A stretch of 64,000 nucleotides of DNA, taken from NCBI RefSeq assembly GCF_900292015.1, contig NZ_LR130759.1:1860001-1924000 (forward strand). Direction: 5' to 3'. The DNA comes from Mycobacterium basiliense. GTDB lineage: Bacteria; Actinomycetota; Actinomycetes; Mycobacteriales; Mycobacteriaceae. The notes beneath the pieces are model-generated. The model searched no databases and had not been told where the DNA came from. It saw only the letters and a program-made list of their open reading frames with translations. The number at the start of each line of letters is the position of its first letter. Positions within the stretch are counted from its first letter, which is position 1. Shown here one piece after another: positions 29,615 through 38,959 of this stretch. A program made the position numbers and the translations under genes.

Positions 29615-31438
29615 ATGGCAACTCGAACAACTCAGACAACACTGGCCTCTTCTGTCGCAGCCTTGTTGACCGTGGCGGTGGTTGTGCTGCCCGGTTGCAC
29701 CCCGCGACCCCAAGGTCCGGGCCCAGCCGCCGAGAAGTTTTTCGCCGTGCTGGCCATCGGCGATACTGCGTCGGCCGCCGAGCTCGCCGACAACCCGAAC
29801 GAGGCGCGCGAAGCGCTCAATGCCGCGTGGGCCGGGCTGCAGGCCACGCACCTGGACGCGCAGATCCTCAGCTCGAAGTTTGCCGAGGACACGGGCACGG
29901 TGGCGTATCGCTTCACCTGGCATCTGCCCAAAAACCGGACTTGGAGTTACGACGGGCAACTCAAGATGGCCCGCGATGACGGCCAGTGGGAGGTGCGCTG
30001 GGCGACAACCGGGCTGCACCCCAGGCTGGGTGAACATCAAACCTTCGCGCTGCGGGCCGACCCACCCCGGCGAGCCTCGGTCAACGAACTCGGTGGCACC
30101 GACGTACTCGCGCCAGGGTACCTGTACCACTACGCGTTGGATGCGACCAAGGCCGGCCGGGGCCTGATCATGACGGCGCAAGCGGTGGTGGAGGCGTTGC
30201 ACCCCTTCAACGACATGTTGAACGACCCGCAACTCCTTGCCGAGCAGGCCAGCTCCTCGACGCAGCCGTTGGACTTAGGTGTCACGCTGCGCGCTGACGA
30301 CAGCAATCAGGTCGCCGCGGCGATCGGGAAACTGCCGGGCGTCGTCATCACCCCGCAAGCCGAGCTGTTGCCGACCGACGACCATTTCGCGCCGGCCGTG
30401 CTGACCGAGGTGAAGAAGGCCGTGGTCGACGAACTCGACGGCGAGGCGGGCTGGCGGGTGGTCAGCGTCAACCAAAACGGTGTCGACGTTGCCGTGCTGC
30501 ACGAGGTCGCGCCCGCACCGGCGCCGTCGATCACGATCACCTTGGACCGGACCGTGCAAAACGCTGCCCAACACGCTGTCGATACCCGGGGCGGCGAGGC
30601 GATGATCGTCGTGATCAAGCCGTCGACCGGAGAGCTGCTGGCGATCGCGCAGAACGCCGGCGCCGACGCCGAAGGGCCGATCGCCACCACCGGTCTGTAC
30701 CCACCCGGGTCAACCTTCAAGGTGATCACCGCCGGCGCCGCCGTCGAGCGCGATATGGCCACCCCCAACACCATGCTGGGGTGCCCCGGCGAGCTGGACA
30801 TCGGGCACCGCACCATCCCCAACTACGGCGGATTCGATCTTGGAGTGGTGCCGCTGTCGCGCGCATTCGCTAGCTCGTGCAACACCACCTTCGCCGAATT
30901 GAGCAGCCAGATGCCGCCGCGTGGTCTGACGCAAGCCGCCAGTCGCTATGGGATTGGACTCGACTATCAGGTGGAAGGGCTGACCACCGTCACCGGTTCG
31001 GTACCGCCCACGGTGGATTTGGCCGAGCGCACCGAAGACGGCTTCGGCCAGGGCAAGGTGTTGGCCAGCCCGTTTGGCATGGCTCTGGTGGCCGCCACCG
31101 TGGCGGCGGGCAAGACGCCGGTGCCCCGGCTCATCCTGGGTCGGCCGACGGCGGTGGAGGGCGACGGGATGCCGATCAGTCCCAAAATGGTTGATGCGCT
31201 GCGGCCGATGATGCGGCTGGTGGTGACCAATGGCACCGGCAAGGAGATCGCCGGCTGCGGCGAGATCTACGCGAAAACCGGTGAGGCCGAATTCCCGGGC
31301 GGATCGCATTCCTGGTTTGCCGGGTACCGCGGCGATCTGGCCTTTGCCGCGCTGATCGTCGGGGGCGGCAGCTCGGAATACGCGGTCCGGATGACCAAGA
31401 CGATGTTCGAATCCATGCCTCCTGGCTACCTGACCTAG
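29615..31438 (+). CDS. Penicillin-binding lipoprotein (Rv2864c-like)
   Basis: A 607-aa class B-like penicillin-binding protein exported as a lipoprotein. Lipobox VVVLPGCTP gives Cys at about residue 28. An NTF2-like MecA_N domain (about 38-150) and a PBP dimer region precede the transpeptidase domain (about 320-600). Active-site boxes are YPPGSTFKVI (S-x-x-K), SSCNTTFAE (S-x-N) and YAKTGEAEF (K-T-G). It should cross-link peptidoglycan. ATG at 29615 selected because the signal peptide begins there. The relFG toxin-antitoxin pair adjacent in M. tuberculosis is absent. Confidence 0.9.
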   Translation: MATRTTQTTLASSVAALLTVAVVVLPGCTPRPQGPGPAAEKFFAVLAIGDTASAAELADNPNEAREALNAAWAGLQATHLDAQILSSKFAEDTGTVAYRFTWHLPKNRTWSYDGQLKMARDDGQWEVRWATTGLHPRLGEHQTFALRADPPRRASVNELGGTDVLAPGYLYHYALDATKAGRGLIMTAQAVVEALHPFNDMLNDPQLLAEQASSSTQPLDLGVTLRADDSNQVAAAIGKLPGVVITPQAELLPTDDHFAPAVLTEVKKAVVDELDGEAGWRVVSVNQNGVDVAVLHEVAPAPAPSITITLDRTVQNAAQHAVDTRGGEAMIVVIKPSTGELLAIAQNAGADAEGPIATTGLYPPGSTFKVITAGAAVERDMATPNTMLGCPGELDIGHRTIPNYGGFDLGVVPLSRAFASSCNTTFAELSSQMPPRGLTQAASRYGIGLDYQVEGLTTVTGSVPPTVDLAERTEDGFGQGKVLASPFGMALVAATVAAGKTPVPRLILGRPTAVEGDGMPISPKMVDALRPMMRLVVTNGTGKEIAGCGEIYAKTGEAEFPGGSHSWFAGYRGDLAFAALIVGGGSSEYAVRMTKTMFESMPPGYLT

Positions 31439-31587
31439 ACCGCCGCCCCCACCCGGTAGGGCCTGGCGGGTCACGCGGCGCCGCCGCCAATGCCCGAACA
31501 GCGGTAAGTTGCGAAGGGTAGGAAAACGGTCGACAACGACCATGCCAAACCCGCGGTGTAAGCGGGGAGAGAGCATCAGGAAAGGCC

Positions 31588-32172
31588 ATGACGGATTCCG
31601 GTGGGGACATGGTGGCGTTGCGGGTCTCCGACGCCGACAGGAACGGCACCATGCGGCGGCTGCACAACGCTGTCGCGCTCGGCCTGATCGACATCAACGA
31701 GTTCGAACAACGCTCGTCGCGAGTGTCTTTTGCCCGCACCCACGGCGAACTCGAGGGGCTGGTCTCGGATCTGCCGGGCCCCGGCGCGATCGTCACGTCC
31801 GCGGCAGACCGGGTGGAACTGCGCGGCTGGGCCGGCTCCTTGAAGCGGCACGGGGAATGGATGGTGCCCACCCGGCTCGCGCTGGTGCGCCGGCTAGGTT
31901 CGATCGACCTCGATCTCACCAGGGCCCGTTTCGCCGGGCCCGTCGTGGTCATCGAATTGGACATCAAGTTCGGCTCGCTGGACCTGCGGCTACCCGACGG
32001 CGCCAGCGCCTCGATCGACGATGTCGAGGTCTACGTGGGCAGCGCAAGCGACCGCAGAAAAGACGCCCCTGCCGAAGGAACGCCGCATGTCGTGCTGACC
32101 GGACGGATGGTGTGCGGCTCGGTGGTCATCAGGGGCCCTCGGCGCGCGCTCCTGCGCCGCTATCAGGTCTGA
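31588..32172 (+). CDS. DUF1707 domain protein (Rv2862c-like)
   Basis: A 194-aa protein, same length as Rv2862c. The DUF1707 domain (about 10-62) contains RVSDADRNGTMRRLHNAVA and GLIDINEFEQR; the C-terminal half has short beta repeats (GSIDLDLTRARFAGP, GSLDLRLPDGASA) resembling the cell-wall-active antibiotics response domain. No signal peptide. ATG at 31588 follows AGGAAAGG. Function unknown, possibly cell-envelope stress. Confidence 0.75.
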   Translation: MTDSGGDMVALRVSDADRNGTMRRLHNAVALGLIDINEFEQRSSRVSFARTHGELEGLVSDLPGPGAIVTSAADRVELRGWAGSLKRHGEWMVPTRLALVRRLGSIDLDLTRARFAGPVVVIELDIKFGSLDLRLPDGASASIDDVEVYVGSASDRRKDAPAEGTPHVVLTGRMVCGSVVIRGPRRALLRRYQV

Positions 32173-32295
32173 TCGGCGCCGCATCGCGCTCATCTTGTCC
32201 GGTGGCCTCCCGGCGAGACACACCATCGCCCCGGTCGGCTGCTTGGCCCACCGGTTAGGTGTGGGACACCGTGCGGGCACCGCTAAGCTGGCGGG

Positions 32296-33153
32296 ATGCC
32301 TGCTCGTACCATGCTTTCCCCTGGCGATCTGTCCCCGATGCGGCCGGTGCCCAAGTGGATCGCGCGCCCCGAATATGTCGGCAAGCCGACGGCCCAAGAG
32401 GGGACCGAGCCATGGGTGCAGACGCCCGAGGTGATCGAGAAAATGCGCGTCGCCAGCCGGATCGCGGCCCGCGCACTGGCCGAGGCGGGGAAGGCGGTCG
32501 CCCCGGGGGTGACCACCGACGAACTGGATCGGATCGCCCACGACTACATGATCGACAACGGCGCCTATCCCTCCACACTCGGCTACAAGGGATTCCCGAA
32601 GTCGTGCTGCACGTCGCTCAATGAGGTTATTTGTCATGGAATCCCAGACTCGACGGTGATCGCCGACGGTGACATCGTCAACATCGATGTCACCGCGTAC
32701 TTCGATGGTGTGCACGGTGACACCAATGCGACCTTCCTGGCGGGCGATGTCGCTGAGGAGCACCGGCTGCTGGTTGAGCGAACCCGAGAGGCGACGATGC
32801 GGGCAATCAACGCCGTCAAGCCCGGGCGTGCATTGTCAGTAGTTGGCCGTGTCATCGAGGCCTATGCAAATCGGTTTGGCTACAACGTGGTTCGCGACTT
32901 CACCGGTCACGGTATCGGCACTACCTTCCACAACGGCTTGGTGGTCTTGCATTACGACCAGCCCGCCGTCGAGACGATTATGCAGCCTGGCATGACTTTC
33001 ACCATCGAGCCGATGATCAACCTGGGCTCGCTGGACTACGAAATCTGGGATGACGGTTGGACGGTGGTTACCAAAGACCGCAAGTGGACAGCGCAGTTCG
33101 AGCACACCCTGCTGGTCACCGACACCGGCGTCGAGATCCTCACGCTGCCATGA
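32296..33153 (+). CDS. mapB: Methionine aminopeptidase, type I
   Basis: A 285-aa metalloprotease that removes the initiator methionine. The five metal ligands are seen in order: Asp in [12 protein letters not shown] and [10 protein letters not shown], His in [13 protein letters not shown], Glu in [10 protein letters not shown] and Glu in [10 protein letters not shown]. The N-terminal 40-residue extension with PxxPxW-type motif ([14 protein letters not shown]) is typical of the longer mycobacterial enzyme (Rv2861c). ATG at 32296. The cobQ gene follows 25 bp after its stop. Confidence 0.92.
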   Translation: MPARTMLSPGDLSPMRPVPKWIARPEYVGKPTAQEGTEPWVQTPEVIEKMRVASRIAARALAEAGKAVAPGVTTDELDRIAHDYMIDNGAYPSTLGYKGFPKSCCTSLNEVICHGIPDSTVIADGDIVNIDVTAYFDGVHGDTNATFLAGDVAEEHRLLVERTREATMRAINAVKPGRALSVVGRVIEAYANRFGYNVVRDFTGHGIGTTFHNGLVVLHYDQPAVETIMQPGMTFTIEPMINLGSLDYEIWDDGWTVVTKDRKWTAQFEHTLLVTDTGVEILTLP

Positions 33154-33178
33154 GGTTACCGGTGCCCGCCGCAACAGG

Positions 33179-34711
33179 GTGAGTGGTGCACTCCTGGTGG
33201 CGGGGACCAGCTCCGACGCCGGGAAATCGGTTGTGGTTGCGGGCCTGTGTCGGCTGCTGGCACGAGGTGGAGTTCGGGTAGCGCCGTTCAAGGCGCAAAA
33301 CATGTCCAACAATTCTGCGGTCACCATCGATGGCGGTGAAATCGGGCGGGCCCAAGCCATTCAGGCGCGGGCGGCGGGTCTGGAACCTCGGGTGCGGTTC
33401 AATCCGATCCTGCTCAAACCGGGTAGCGACCGGACCTCGCAATTGGTGATCCGGGGCCAGGTGGACCAGTCCGTCACCGCGGCAAACTATATGACGCACC
33501 GCAACCGGCTGGCGGGTATCGTCAACGACGAATTAGCTTGCCTGCGCCAAGAATTCGATGTTGTTATTTGTGAGGGAGCTGGTTCTGCAGCCGAAATAAA
33601 TCTGCGGGCCACTGATGTAGCCAACATGGGATTGGCCAGGGCCGCGAACCTGCCAGTGGTCCTGGTAGGCGATATCGACCGCGGAGGCCTGCTGGCGCAC
33701 CTATTCGGGACGTTGGCTGTGCTGGAGGCCGACGATCAGGCACTCATCGCCGGCTTCATCATCAACAAATTCCGCGGCGACCTCGCGTTGCTGGAACCTG
33801 GGCTGCGACAGCTGCAGCGCCTGACCGGTCGGCCAACCTACGGGGTGCTGCCCTATGCCGACCAGCTCTGGCTCGATGCCGAGGACTCGCTGTCGGTGGT
33901 TGCCCACCGCGTGGTCGGCACGCCGGAACCTCCGCTCGGCGCCGAGTGGTTGCGGGTGGGTGCGATCCGGCTGCCGCGCATCTCCAACTCCACTGACGTC
34001 GAGGCGCTGGCCTGCGAACCGGGTGTGCGGGTGCGCTGGATCATTGAACCCGCGGACCTAGCCGACGTTGACCTGATCGTGTTGCCCGGCAGCAAGGCCA
34101 CCGTCGCCGATCTGGCCTGGTTGCGTGACCGCGGACTGTCCGGCGGGATCGTCGACCATGCTCGTGTGGGCAAGCCCGTGCTGGGCATCTGCGGGGGGTT
34201 TCAGATGCTTTGCCGGGGCATCGAGGACACGGTTGAGTCCGGGACCGGTGCGGTCAGTGGTCTGGGCCTGCTGGACGCCGACATCGTGTTTGATGCGGCC
34301 AAGACGCTGCGCCGCTGGCAGTCGCCACTGGCCGGGTACGAGATTCACCATGGCCGACTGGCCCGCTGCACCGAAGCGACCTGGTTCGATGTCGCAGGCG
34401 AGCCCCAAGGCATTCTGCGCGGCGTGGTATTCGGCACCCACTGGCATGGCCTGCTGGACAACGACGGGTTCCGTCGGCAATGGCTCGCCCAGGTCGCGGA
34501 GGCCGCCGGCCGGCGCCGATTCGTCGTTGCGCAGAATGTCAGTGTGCCCGGCCGGCGCGACGCTCAACTGGATTTGCTGGCCGGGCTGTTGGCGGAGCAT
34601 TTGGATCTAGGCGCGGTCACCGGCTTGCTCGCCGGCCCACCGCCGCGGCGCCCGCTAATTTCCAGCCGACTAAGCGAGCGACCCGCCATCGGTCCGTTAC
34701 CGGCCGGTTAA
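33179..34711 (+). CDS. cobQ: Cobyric acid synthase CobQ
   Basis: About 510 aa. It amidates side chains of adenosylcobyrinic a,c-diamide with glutamine and ATP in B12 synthesis. The N-terminal ATP-dependent synthetase begins [18 protein letters not shown] and contains [14 protein letters not shown] and the conserved [17 protein letters not shown]. The C-terminal glutamine amidotransferase has the nucleophile in [14 protein letters not shown] and the His in [13 protein letters not shown] start at 33179, in the gap after mapB; upstream codons overlap mapB. In M. tuberculosis cobQ1 (Rv0255c) lies in a different region, so this placement between Rv2861c and Rv2860c orthologues is a rearrangement or a second copy. 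Confidence 0.9.
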   Translation: MSGALLVAGTSSDAGKSVVVAGLCRLLARGGVRVAPFKAQNMSNNSAVTIDGGEIGRAQAIQARAAGLEPRVRFNPILLKPGSDRTSQLVIRGQVDQSVTAANYMTHRNRLAGIVNDELACLRQEFDVVICEGAGSAAEINLRATDVANMGLARAANLPVVLVGDIDRGGLLAHLFGTLAVLEADDQALIAGFIINKFRGDLALLEPGLRQLQRLTGRPTYGVLPYADQLWLDAEDSLSVVAHRVVGTPEPPLGAEWLRVGAIRLPRISNSTDVEALACEPGVRVRWIIEPADLADVDLIVLPGSKATVADLAWLRDRGLSGGIVDHARVGKPVLGICGGFQMLCRGIEDTVESGTGAVSGLGLLDADIVFDAAKTLRRWQSPLAGYEIHHGRLARCTEATWFDVAGEPQGILRGVVFGTHWHGLLDNDGFRRQWLAQVAEAAGRRRFVVAQNVSVPGRRDAQLDLLAGLLAEHLDLGAVTGLLAGPPPRRPLISSRLSERPAIGPLPAG

Positions 34712-34802
34712 CCGCATGCGGCCAGAAGTTCCGGTCGTATGCTAGGAGATGAAATCCTCGCGCGCCCAGATCGATTAACGGTAGCGTGCGTAGGTGCCAT
34801 CG

Positions 34803-35357
34803 ATGATGACCACGCTGGACGGATTCGGGGTCCCGGTTGCGTTCACCGGTCCCGCGAACGGTGTTGTCGTCGTTCTGCTTGGGGACCAACAACGCGCGGT
34901 TGCCGCCTACGATGCGGTTTGTCAGCGCCTGCATACCGCATCGCTTCGGACCCTCATCGTCGGCGGTGACCCGCGGTTGACCGCAAAGTCTGTGGTCGGC
35001 ATCCTCGACGTGCTGAGCATACGGTGGGCGGTCGTGGTCGGGGACCGTGCGGGCGCGGAGCTTGCGTGGGAGTTGGCGGCGACCAGACTGGGCCGATTCG
35101 CCGGTTTGGTGGCCATCGACCGTGGACATCCGGCCGTGGCCGATCTCAACGGTGCGATTCGCGACGGCAACTGCCCGCCGGTGGAGATCAGCACCACGGT
35201 ACTGGTGAGTTCTGCGGCCATGCGTGCAGTCGCCAGCAACAGCCAGCGGCTGGTCTACGCCGATTATCGCGTGGTGGACCTCCTCGGGCGCCACAGCGCG
35301 CAGGAGTCGACGGCCCAGTTGGCTACCGAGATCGTGTTACGCACCAGCAGCTGGTAG
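34803..35357 (+). CDS. Small alpha/beta-hydrolase-like protein
   Basis: A 184-aa protein (187 if the GTG at 34794 is used) with a core like a short alpha/beta hydrolase: VVVVLLGDQQRAVAAYD (first strand and turn), DVLSIRWAVVVGDRAGAELA (a G-D-x-A-G nucleophile-elbow position with Asp instead of Ser), and FAGLVAIDRGHP. It lacks a visible Ser nucleophile and is shorter than active family members, so it may be non-catalytic. Preceded by an 82-bp gap after cobQ. No other recognisable domain. Confidence 0.6.
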   Translation: MMTTLDGFGVPVAFTGPANGVVVVLLGDQQRAVAAYDAVCQRLHTASLRTLIVGGDPRLTAKSVVGILDVLSIRWAVVVGDRAGAELAWELAATRLGRFAGLVAIDRGHPAVADLNGAIRDGNCPPVEISTTVLVSSAAMRAVASNSQRLVYADYRVVDLLGRHSAQESTAQLATEIVLRTSSW

Positions 35358-35401
35358 CCGGCCACGGCGTCGACCCACCCTCACGACCGGCCCGCCGACG
35401 T

Positions 35402-35439
35402 GCTCTATGCTCCGAACATCAACTTCTACAAAAGATTTC
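35402..35439 (+). pseudogene. Remnant of a second glutamine-synthetase gene
   Basis: The 38 bases TGCTCTATGCTCCGAACATC... match glnA4 bases 36424-36461 at 32 of 38 positions. The fragment would read LYAPNINFYKRF, and glnA4 reads LFYAPNINSYKRF at that place, with most differences synonymous. No other glutamine-synthetase sequence is visible next to it. It lies in the short gap before glnA4. Confidence 0.55.
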
Positions 35440-35488
35440 GCCGCGATTCGGGCACCGGTCTCAGACGGGTGCCGCAACGGATTCCGTC

Positions 35489-36874
35489 ATGACCGGCCGT
35501 ACGGCGAGTCCGGGCCCTGCCGTGTTGCCGTTGGGTGAGCTGGAAGCGCTGGTCACGGTCGGTGGCGTCGACACCGTGATCGTGGCATTTGCCGATATGC
35601 AGGGCCGCCTCGTGGGCAAGCGAGTCGCGGCCCGGTACTTCGTCGACGAGGTGGCCAATCACGGCGCCGAGTGTTGCAGCTATCTGATGGCCGTCGACGT
35701 CGACATGAACACGGTGCCCGGCTATGCGATGTCAAGCTGGCAGACCGGATACGGCGACATGGTGATGAAGCCGGATTTGCACACCCTGCGGATGGTTCCG
35801 TGGCTGCCTGGCACCGCGCTGGTGATCGCCGATCTGGCTTGGGCTGACGGCAATGCAGTCGATGTCGCGCCGCGCAGCATTTTGCGACGTCAGCTGGACC
35901 GGCTCAGCGAGCGGGGATTGGTCGCCGATGTCGCCACCGAGCTGGAATTCCTGGTGTTCGATGAGCCGTATCGCCAGGCGTGGGCCAGCGGCTACCGTGA
36001 TTTGACTCCGGCCAGCGACTACAACATCGACTACGCGATATTGGCTTCGTCGAGGATGGATCCGCTGCTGCGTGACATCCGGCTCGGCATGCAGGGTGCG
36101 GGTCTGCGGTTCGAGGCGGTCAAGGGGGAGTGCAACCACGGCCAGCAGGAGATCGGATTCCGCTACGACGAAGCGTTGGTCACCTGCGACAACCACGCCA
36201 TATACAAGAACGGCGCCAAGGAAATCGCCGACCAGCACGGTAAGAGCCTGACGTTCATGGCTAAATACGATGAGCGCGAGGGCAACAGCTGTCACATCCA
36301 CCTTTCGCTGCGCGCCAAAGACGGTTCGGCGGTGTTCGCCGACAGCGGCCAACAGCACGGGATGTCCTCGATGTTCCAAAGCTTCCTCGCCGGCCAATTG
36401 GCCACGTTGCGTGAGCTGACGCTGTTCTACGCGCCGAATATCAACTCCTACAAACGATTTGCTGATAGCAGCTTTGCGCCCACGGCAGTGGCATGGGGCC
36501 TGGATAACCGCACCTGTGCGCTACGGGTGGTCGGTCACGGACACAGTCTGCGGGTGGAGTGCCGGGTCGCCGGCGGTGACGTCAACCAGTATCTGGCGGT
36601 GGCGGCGCTGATTGCGGGCGGGTTGTCCGGTGTGGACCAGCGCCTGGAGCTTCCCGAGCTCTGCGCGGGCAACGCATACGAAGAATCCGGATTCGAGCGG
36701 TTGCCGGCCACACTGACCGAGGCGGCCGCGATGTTTGGTGCCTCCGCGCTGGCACGAGAAGCGTTTGGCGACGACGTGGTGGCGCACTACCTGAACAACG
36801 CCCGCGTCGAGCTGGCGGCGTTCAACGCGGCGGTCACCGATTGGGAGAGGAAGCGTGGTTTTGAACGTCTCTAG
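35489..36874 (+). CDS. glnA4: Glutamine synthetase-like amine gamma-glutamyl ligase GlnA4
   Basis: A 461-aa glutamine-synthetase family protein (Rv2860c is 457). Conserved segments: TELEFLVFDEPY (metal ligand Glu), EAVKGECNHGQQEIGFRYDE, GNSCHIHLSL and the NINSYKRFADSSFAPTAVAW loop. In related actinobacteria GlnA4-type enzymes gamma-glutamylate amines such as ethanolamine or polyamines and do not make glutamine. Followed with a 20-nt overlap by a gamma-glutamyl hydrolase-type amidotransferase, then an aldehyde dehydrogenase and an SDR: this order suggests a gamma-glutamylated amine degradation pathway. Start ATG at 35489. Confidence 0.88.
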   Translation: MTGRTASPGPAVLPLGELEALVTVGGVDTVIVAFADMQGRLVGKRVAARYFVDEVANHGAECCSYLMAVDVDMNTVPGYAMSSWQTGYGDMVMKPDLHTLRMVPWLPGTALVIADLAWADGNAVDVAPRSILRRQLDRLSERGLVADVATELEFLVFDEPYRQAWASGYRDLTPASDYNIDYAILASSRMDPLLRDIRLGMQGAGLRFEAVKGECNHGQQEIGFRYDEALVTCDNHAIYKNGAKEIADQHGKSLTFMAKYDEREGNSCHIHLSLRAKDGSAVFADSGQQHGMSSMFQSFLAGQLATLRELTLFYAPNINSYKRFADSSFAPTAVAWGLDNRTCALRVVGHGHSLRVECRVAGGDVNQYLAVAALIAGGLSGVDQRLELPELCAGNAYEESGFERLPATLTEAAAMFGASALAREAFGDDVVAHYLNNARVELAAFNAAVTDWERKRGFERL

Positions 36875-37595
36875 AGCGAGTCGACCGGTAGTGGGTTTGA
36901 CGACTTATCTGGAGCAGGTGCGGACCGGGATCTGGGATGTCCCCGCGGGCTATCTTCCCGCCGACTACTTCGAGGGCGTGATCATGGCCGGCGGTAGCGC
37001 GGTACTGCTGCCGCCTCAGCCGGCGGACTCCGAGACTGTCGGTTGTGTGCTTGACGGCCTGCATGCTCTGGTGATCACCGGGGGTTATGACCTGGACCCG
37101 GCCAGCTACGACCAACAACCCCACCCGGAGACCGATCAGCCACGCACCGCCCGCGACGCTTGGGAGTTCGCGCTGTTGCGCGGCGCCCTGCACCGCGGGC
37201 TGCCGGTGCTGGGCATATGCCGGGGCGCGCAGGTGCTCAACGTTGCTCTCGGTGGCACACTGCACCAGCACCTGCCCGACGTGCTCGGCCACAGCGGCCA
37301 TCGGGCGGGCAATGGCATCTTCACCCGGTTACCGGTACGGACCGTGGCGGGCACCCGGGTGGCTGGGCTGCTTGGGGAGTGCGCAGACGCGCCGTGCTAC
37401 CACCATCAAGCCATCGACAAGGTCGGTGACGGCTTGACGGTCAGCGCGTGGGACGCCGATGGCGTGGTGGAGGCGTTGGAGCTACCGGGGGACGGTTTCG
37501 TGGTGGCGGTGCAGTGGCATCCGGAGAAATCGCTCGACGACCTGCGACTGTTCACCGCATTGGTGGATGCCGCACGTTCGTATGCGGGCCGATGA
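36855..37595 (+). CDS. Class I glutamine amidotransferase / gamma-glutamyl hydrolase (Rv2859c-like)
   Basis: A 246-aa peptidase C26/PuuD-type protein. Nucleophile Cys is in VLGICRGAQVLNVALGG, and the His-Glu pair in VVAVQWHPEKS. Such enzymes split gamma-glutamyl amides, e.g. gamma-glutamyl-GABA to glutamate and GABA. GTG start at 36855 lies inside the end of glnA4; its TGA overlaps the aldC ATG by four bases. Both overlaps suggest translational coupling. Confidence 0.85.
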   Translation: MVLNVSRASRPVVGLTTYLEQVRTGIWDVPAGYLPADYFEGVIMAGGSAVLLPPQPADSETVGCVLDGLHALVITGGYDLDPASYDQQPHPETDQPRTARDAWEFALLRGALHRGLPVLGICRGAQVLNVALGGTLHQHLPDVLGHSGHRAGNGIFTRLPVRTVAGTRVAGLLGECADAPCYHHQAIDKVGDGLTVSAWDADGVVEALELPGDGFVVAVQWHPEKSLDDLRLFTALVDAARSYAGR

Positions 37596-38959
37596 CTGCC
37601 GGGCAGCTGATTAACCCTGCGACCGAGGAGGTGCTGCGGTCGGTCGCGCATTGTGATGCCGTAGCCGTCGATGACGCGGTCCGGCGAGCCCAGTGTGCCC
37701 AACGACGATGGGCACGGCTTTCGCCCGCTGAACGGGCGGCCGGCCTGCGCGCGTTCGCGGCGGTGGTCGACTCTCATATCGATGAGCTGGCGGCGCTCGA
37801 GGTGGCCAATTCGGGACACCCAATTACGTCCGCCGAGTGGGAAGCCGGCAATGTCCGCGACGTGTTGAACTTCTATGCTGCCAGTCCGGAACGATTGTGC
37901 GGCAGTCAGATTCCCGTGGCCGGTGGCATCGATGTCACCTTTCACGAACCGATGGGCGTGGTGGGCGTGATCACCCCGTGGAATTTCCCGATGGTGATTG
38001 CATGCTGGGGCATCGCGCCGGCCCTCGCCGCCGGCAATGCGGTGCTGGTCAAACCCGCCGAGTGGACCCCGCTGACCACGCTTCGACTCGCCGAGCTGGC
38101 CGTCGAGGCCGGGTTGGACGCAGACTTGCTGCAGGTGCTGCCGGGACAAGGAGCGGTGGTGGGGGCACGGTTGATCAGCCACCCGGACATCCGCAAGATC
38201 GTGTTCACCGGTTCCACCGAAGTCGGCAAGTTGGTCATGGCCGGTGCGGCGGATCGGGTCAAACGAGTAACGCTGGAGCTGGGCGGCAAGAGCGCCAACA
38301 TTGTTTTCGCCGACTGCGACTTGGAGTGTGCGGCAGCGAACGCACCGGCTGGAGTCTTCGACAACGCCGGTCAGGACTGCTGTGCTCGTAGCCGAATCCT
38401 GGTGCAGCGCCCCGTGTACGACCGTTTCATGGAGTTGCTGGAGCCAGCGGTGCGCGGCACCGTTGTCGGTGATCCCGGGTCACGTGACACCCAGATGGGC
38501 CCCCTGGTGTCTGCAGCGCACCGGGCAAAGGTGGCCTCTTACGTGCCCGATGATGCGCCCGTCGCATTTCGTGGCTCGGTGCCATCGGGACCTGGATTCT
38601 GGTTCCCACCAACGGTTCTCACTCCACAGCGGTCCGACCGTACCGTTACCGAGGAGATCTTTGGCCCAGTGGTCACGGTGTTGGCATTCGACGACGAGGA
38701 CGATGCCATAACGCTGGCCAACGACACCGCCTACGGGTTGTCCGGGTCCATCTGGACCGACGACCTCTCGCGTGCGCTGCGGGTGTCGCGGGCGATTCAA
38801 GCCGGCAACCTCTCGGTGAACTCGCACTCGTCGGTGCGCTTCAACACCCCGTTTGGCGGGTTCAAGCAGTCCGGGTTGGGTCGCGAGCTGGGGCCGGATG
38901 CGCCGCTACATTTCACCGAGACCAAGAATGTGTTCATTGCAGTCAAGGAGGGCCAGTGA
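37592..38959 (+). CDS. aldC: Aldehyde dehydrogenase AldC
   Basis: A 455-aa NAD(P)-dependent aldehyde dehydrogenase, same length as Rv2858c. Catalytic parts: ITPWNFPMVIACWGIAPALA (with Asn), VFTGSTEVGK, LELGGKSANIVF (Glu) and DNAGQDCCARSRI (Cys). It would oxidise the aldehyde formed from the deaminated gamma-glutamyl amine. ATG at 37592 overlaps the previous stop (ATGA). Confidence 0.88.
   Translation: MTAGQLINPATEEVLRSVAHCDAVAVDDAVRRAQCAQRRWARLSPAERAAGLRAFAAVVDSHIDELAALEVANSGHPITSAEWEAGNVRDVLNFYAASPERLCGSQIPVAGGIDVTFHEPMGVVGVITPWNFPMVIACWGIAPALAAGNAVLVKPAEWTPLTTLRLAELAVEAGLDADLLQVLPGQGAVVGARLISHPDIRKIVFTGSTEVGKLVMAGAADRVKRVTLELGGKSANIVFADCDLECAAANAPAGVFDNAGQDCCARSRILVQRPVYDRFMELLEPAVRGTVVGDPGSRDTQMGPLVSAAHRAKVASYVPDDAPVAFRGSVPSGPGFWFPPTVLTPQRSDRTVTEEIFGPVVTVLAFDDEDDAITLANDTAYGLSGSIWTDDLSRALRVSRAIQAGNLSVNSHSSVRFNTPFGGFKQSGLGRELGPDAPLHFTETKNVFIAVKEGQ

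Noticed and set aside
34803..35357. Active lipase or esterase assignment for the small alpha/beta-hydrolase-like protein
   Set aside because: The nucleophile elbow position shows Asp in GDRAG and no Ser, so only a fold-level call is supported.
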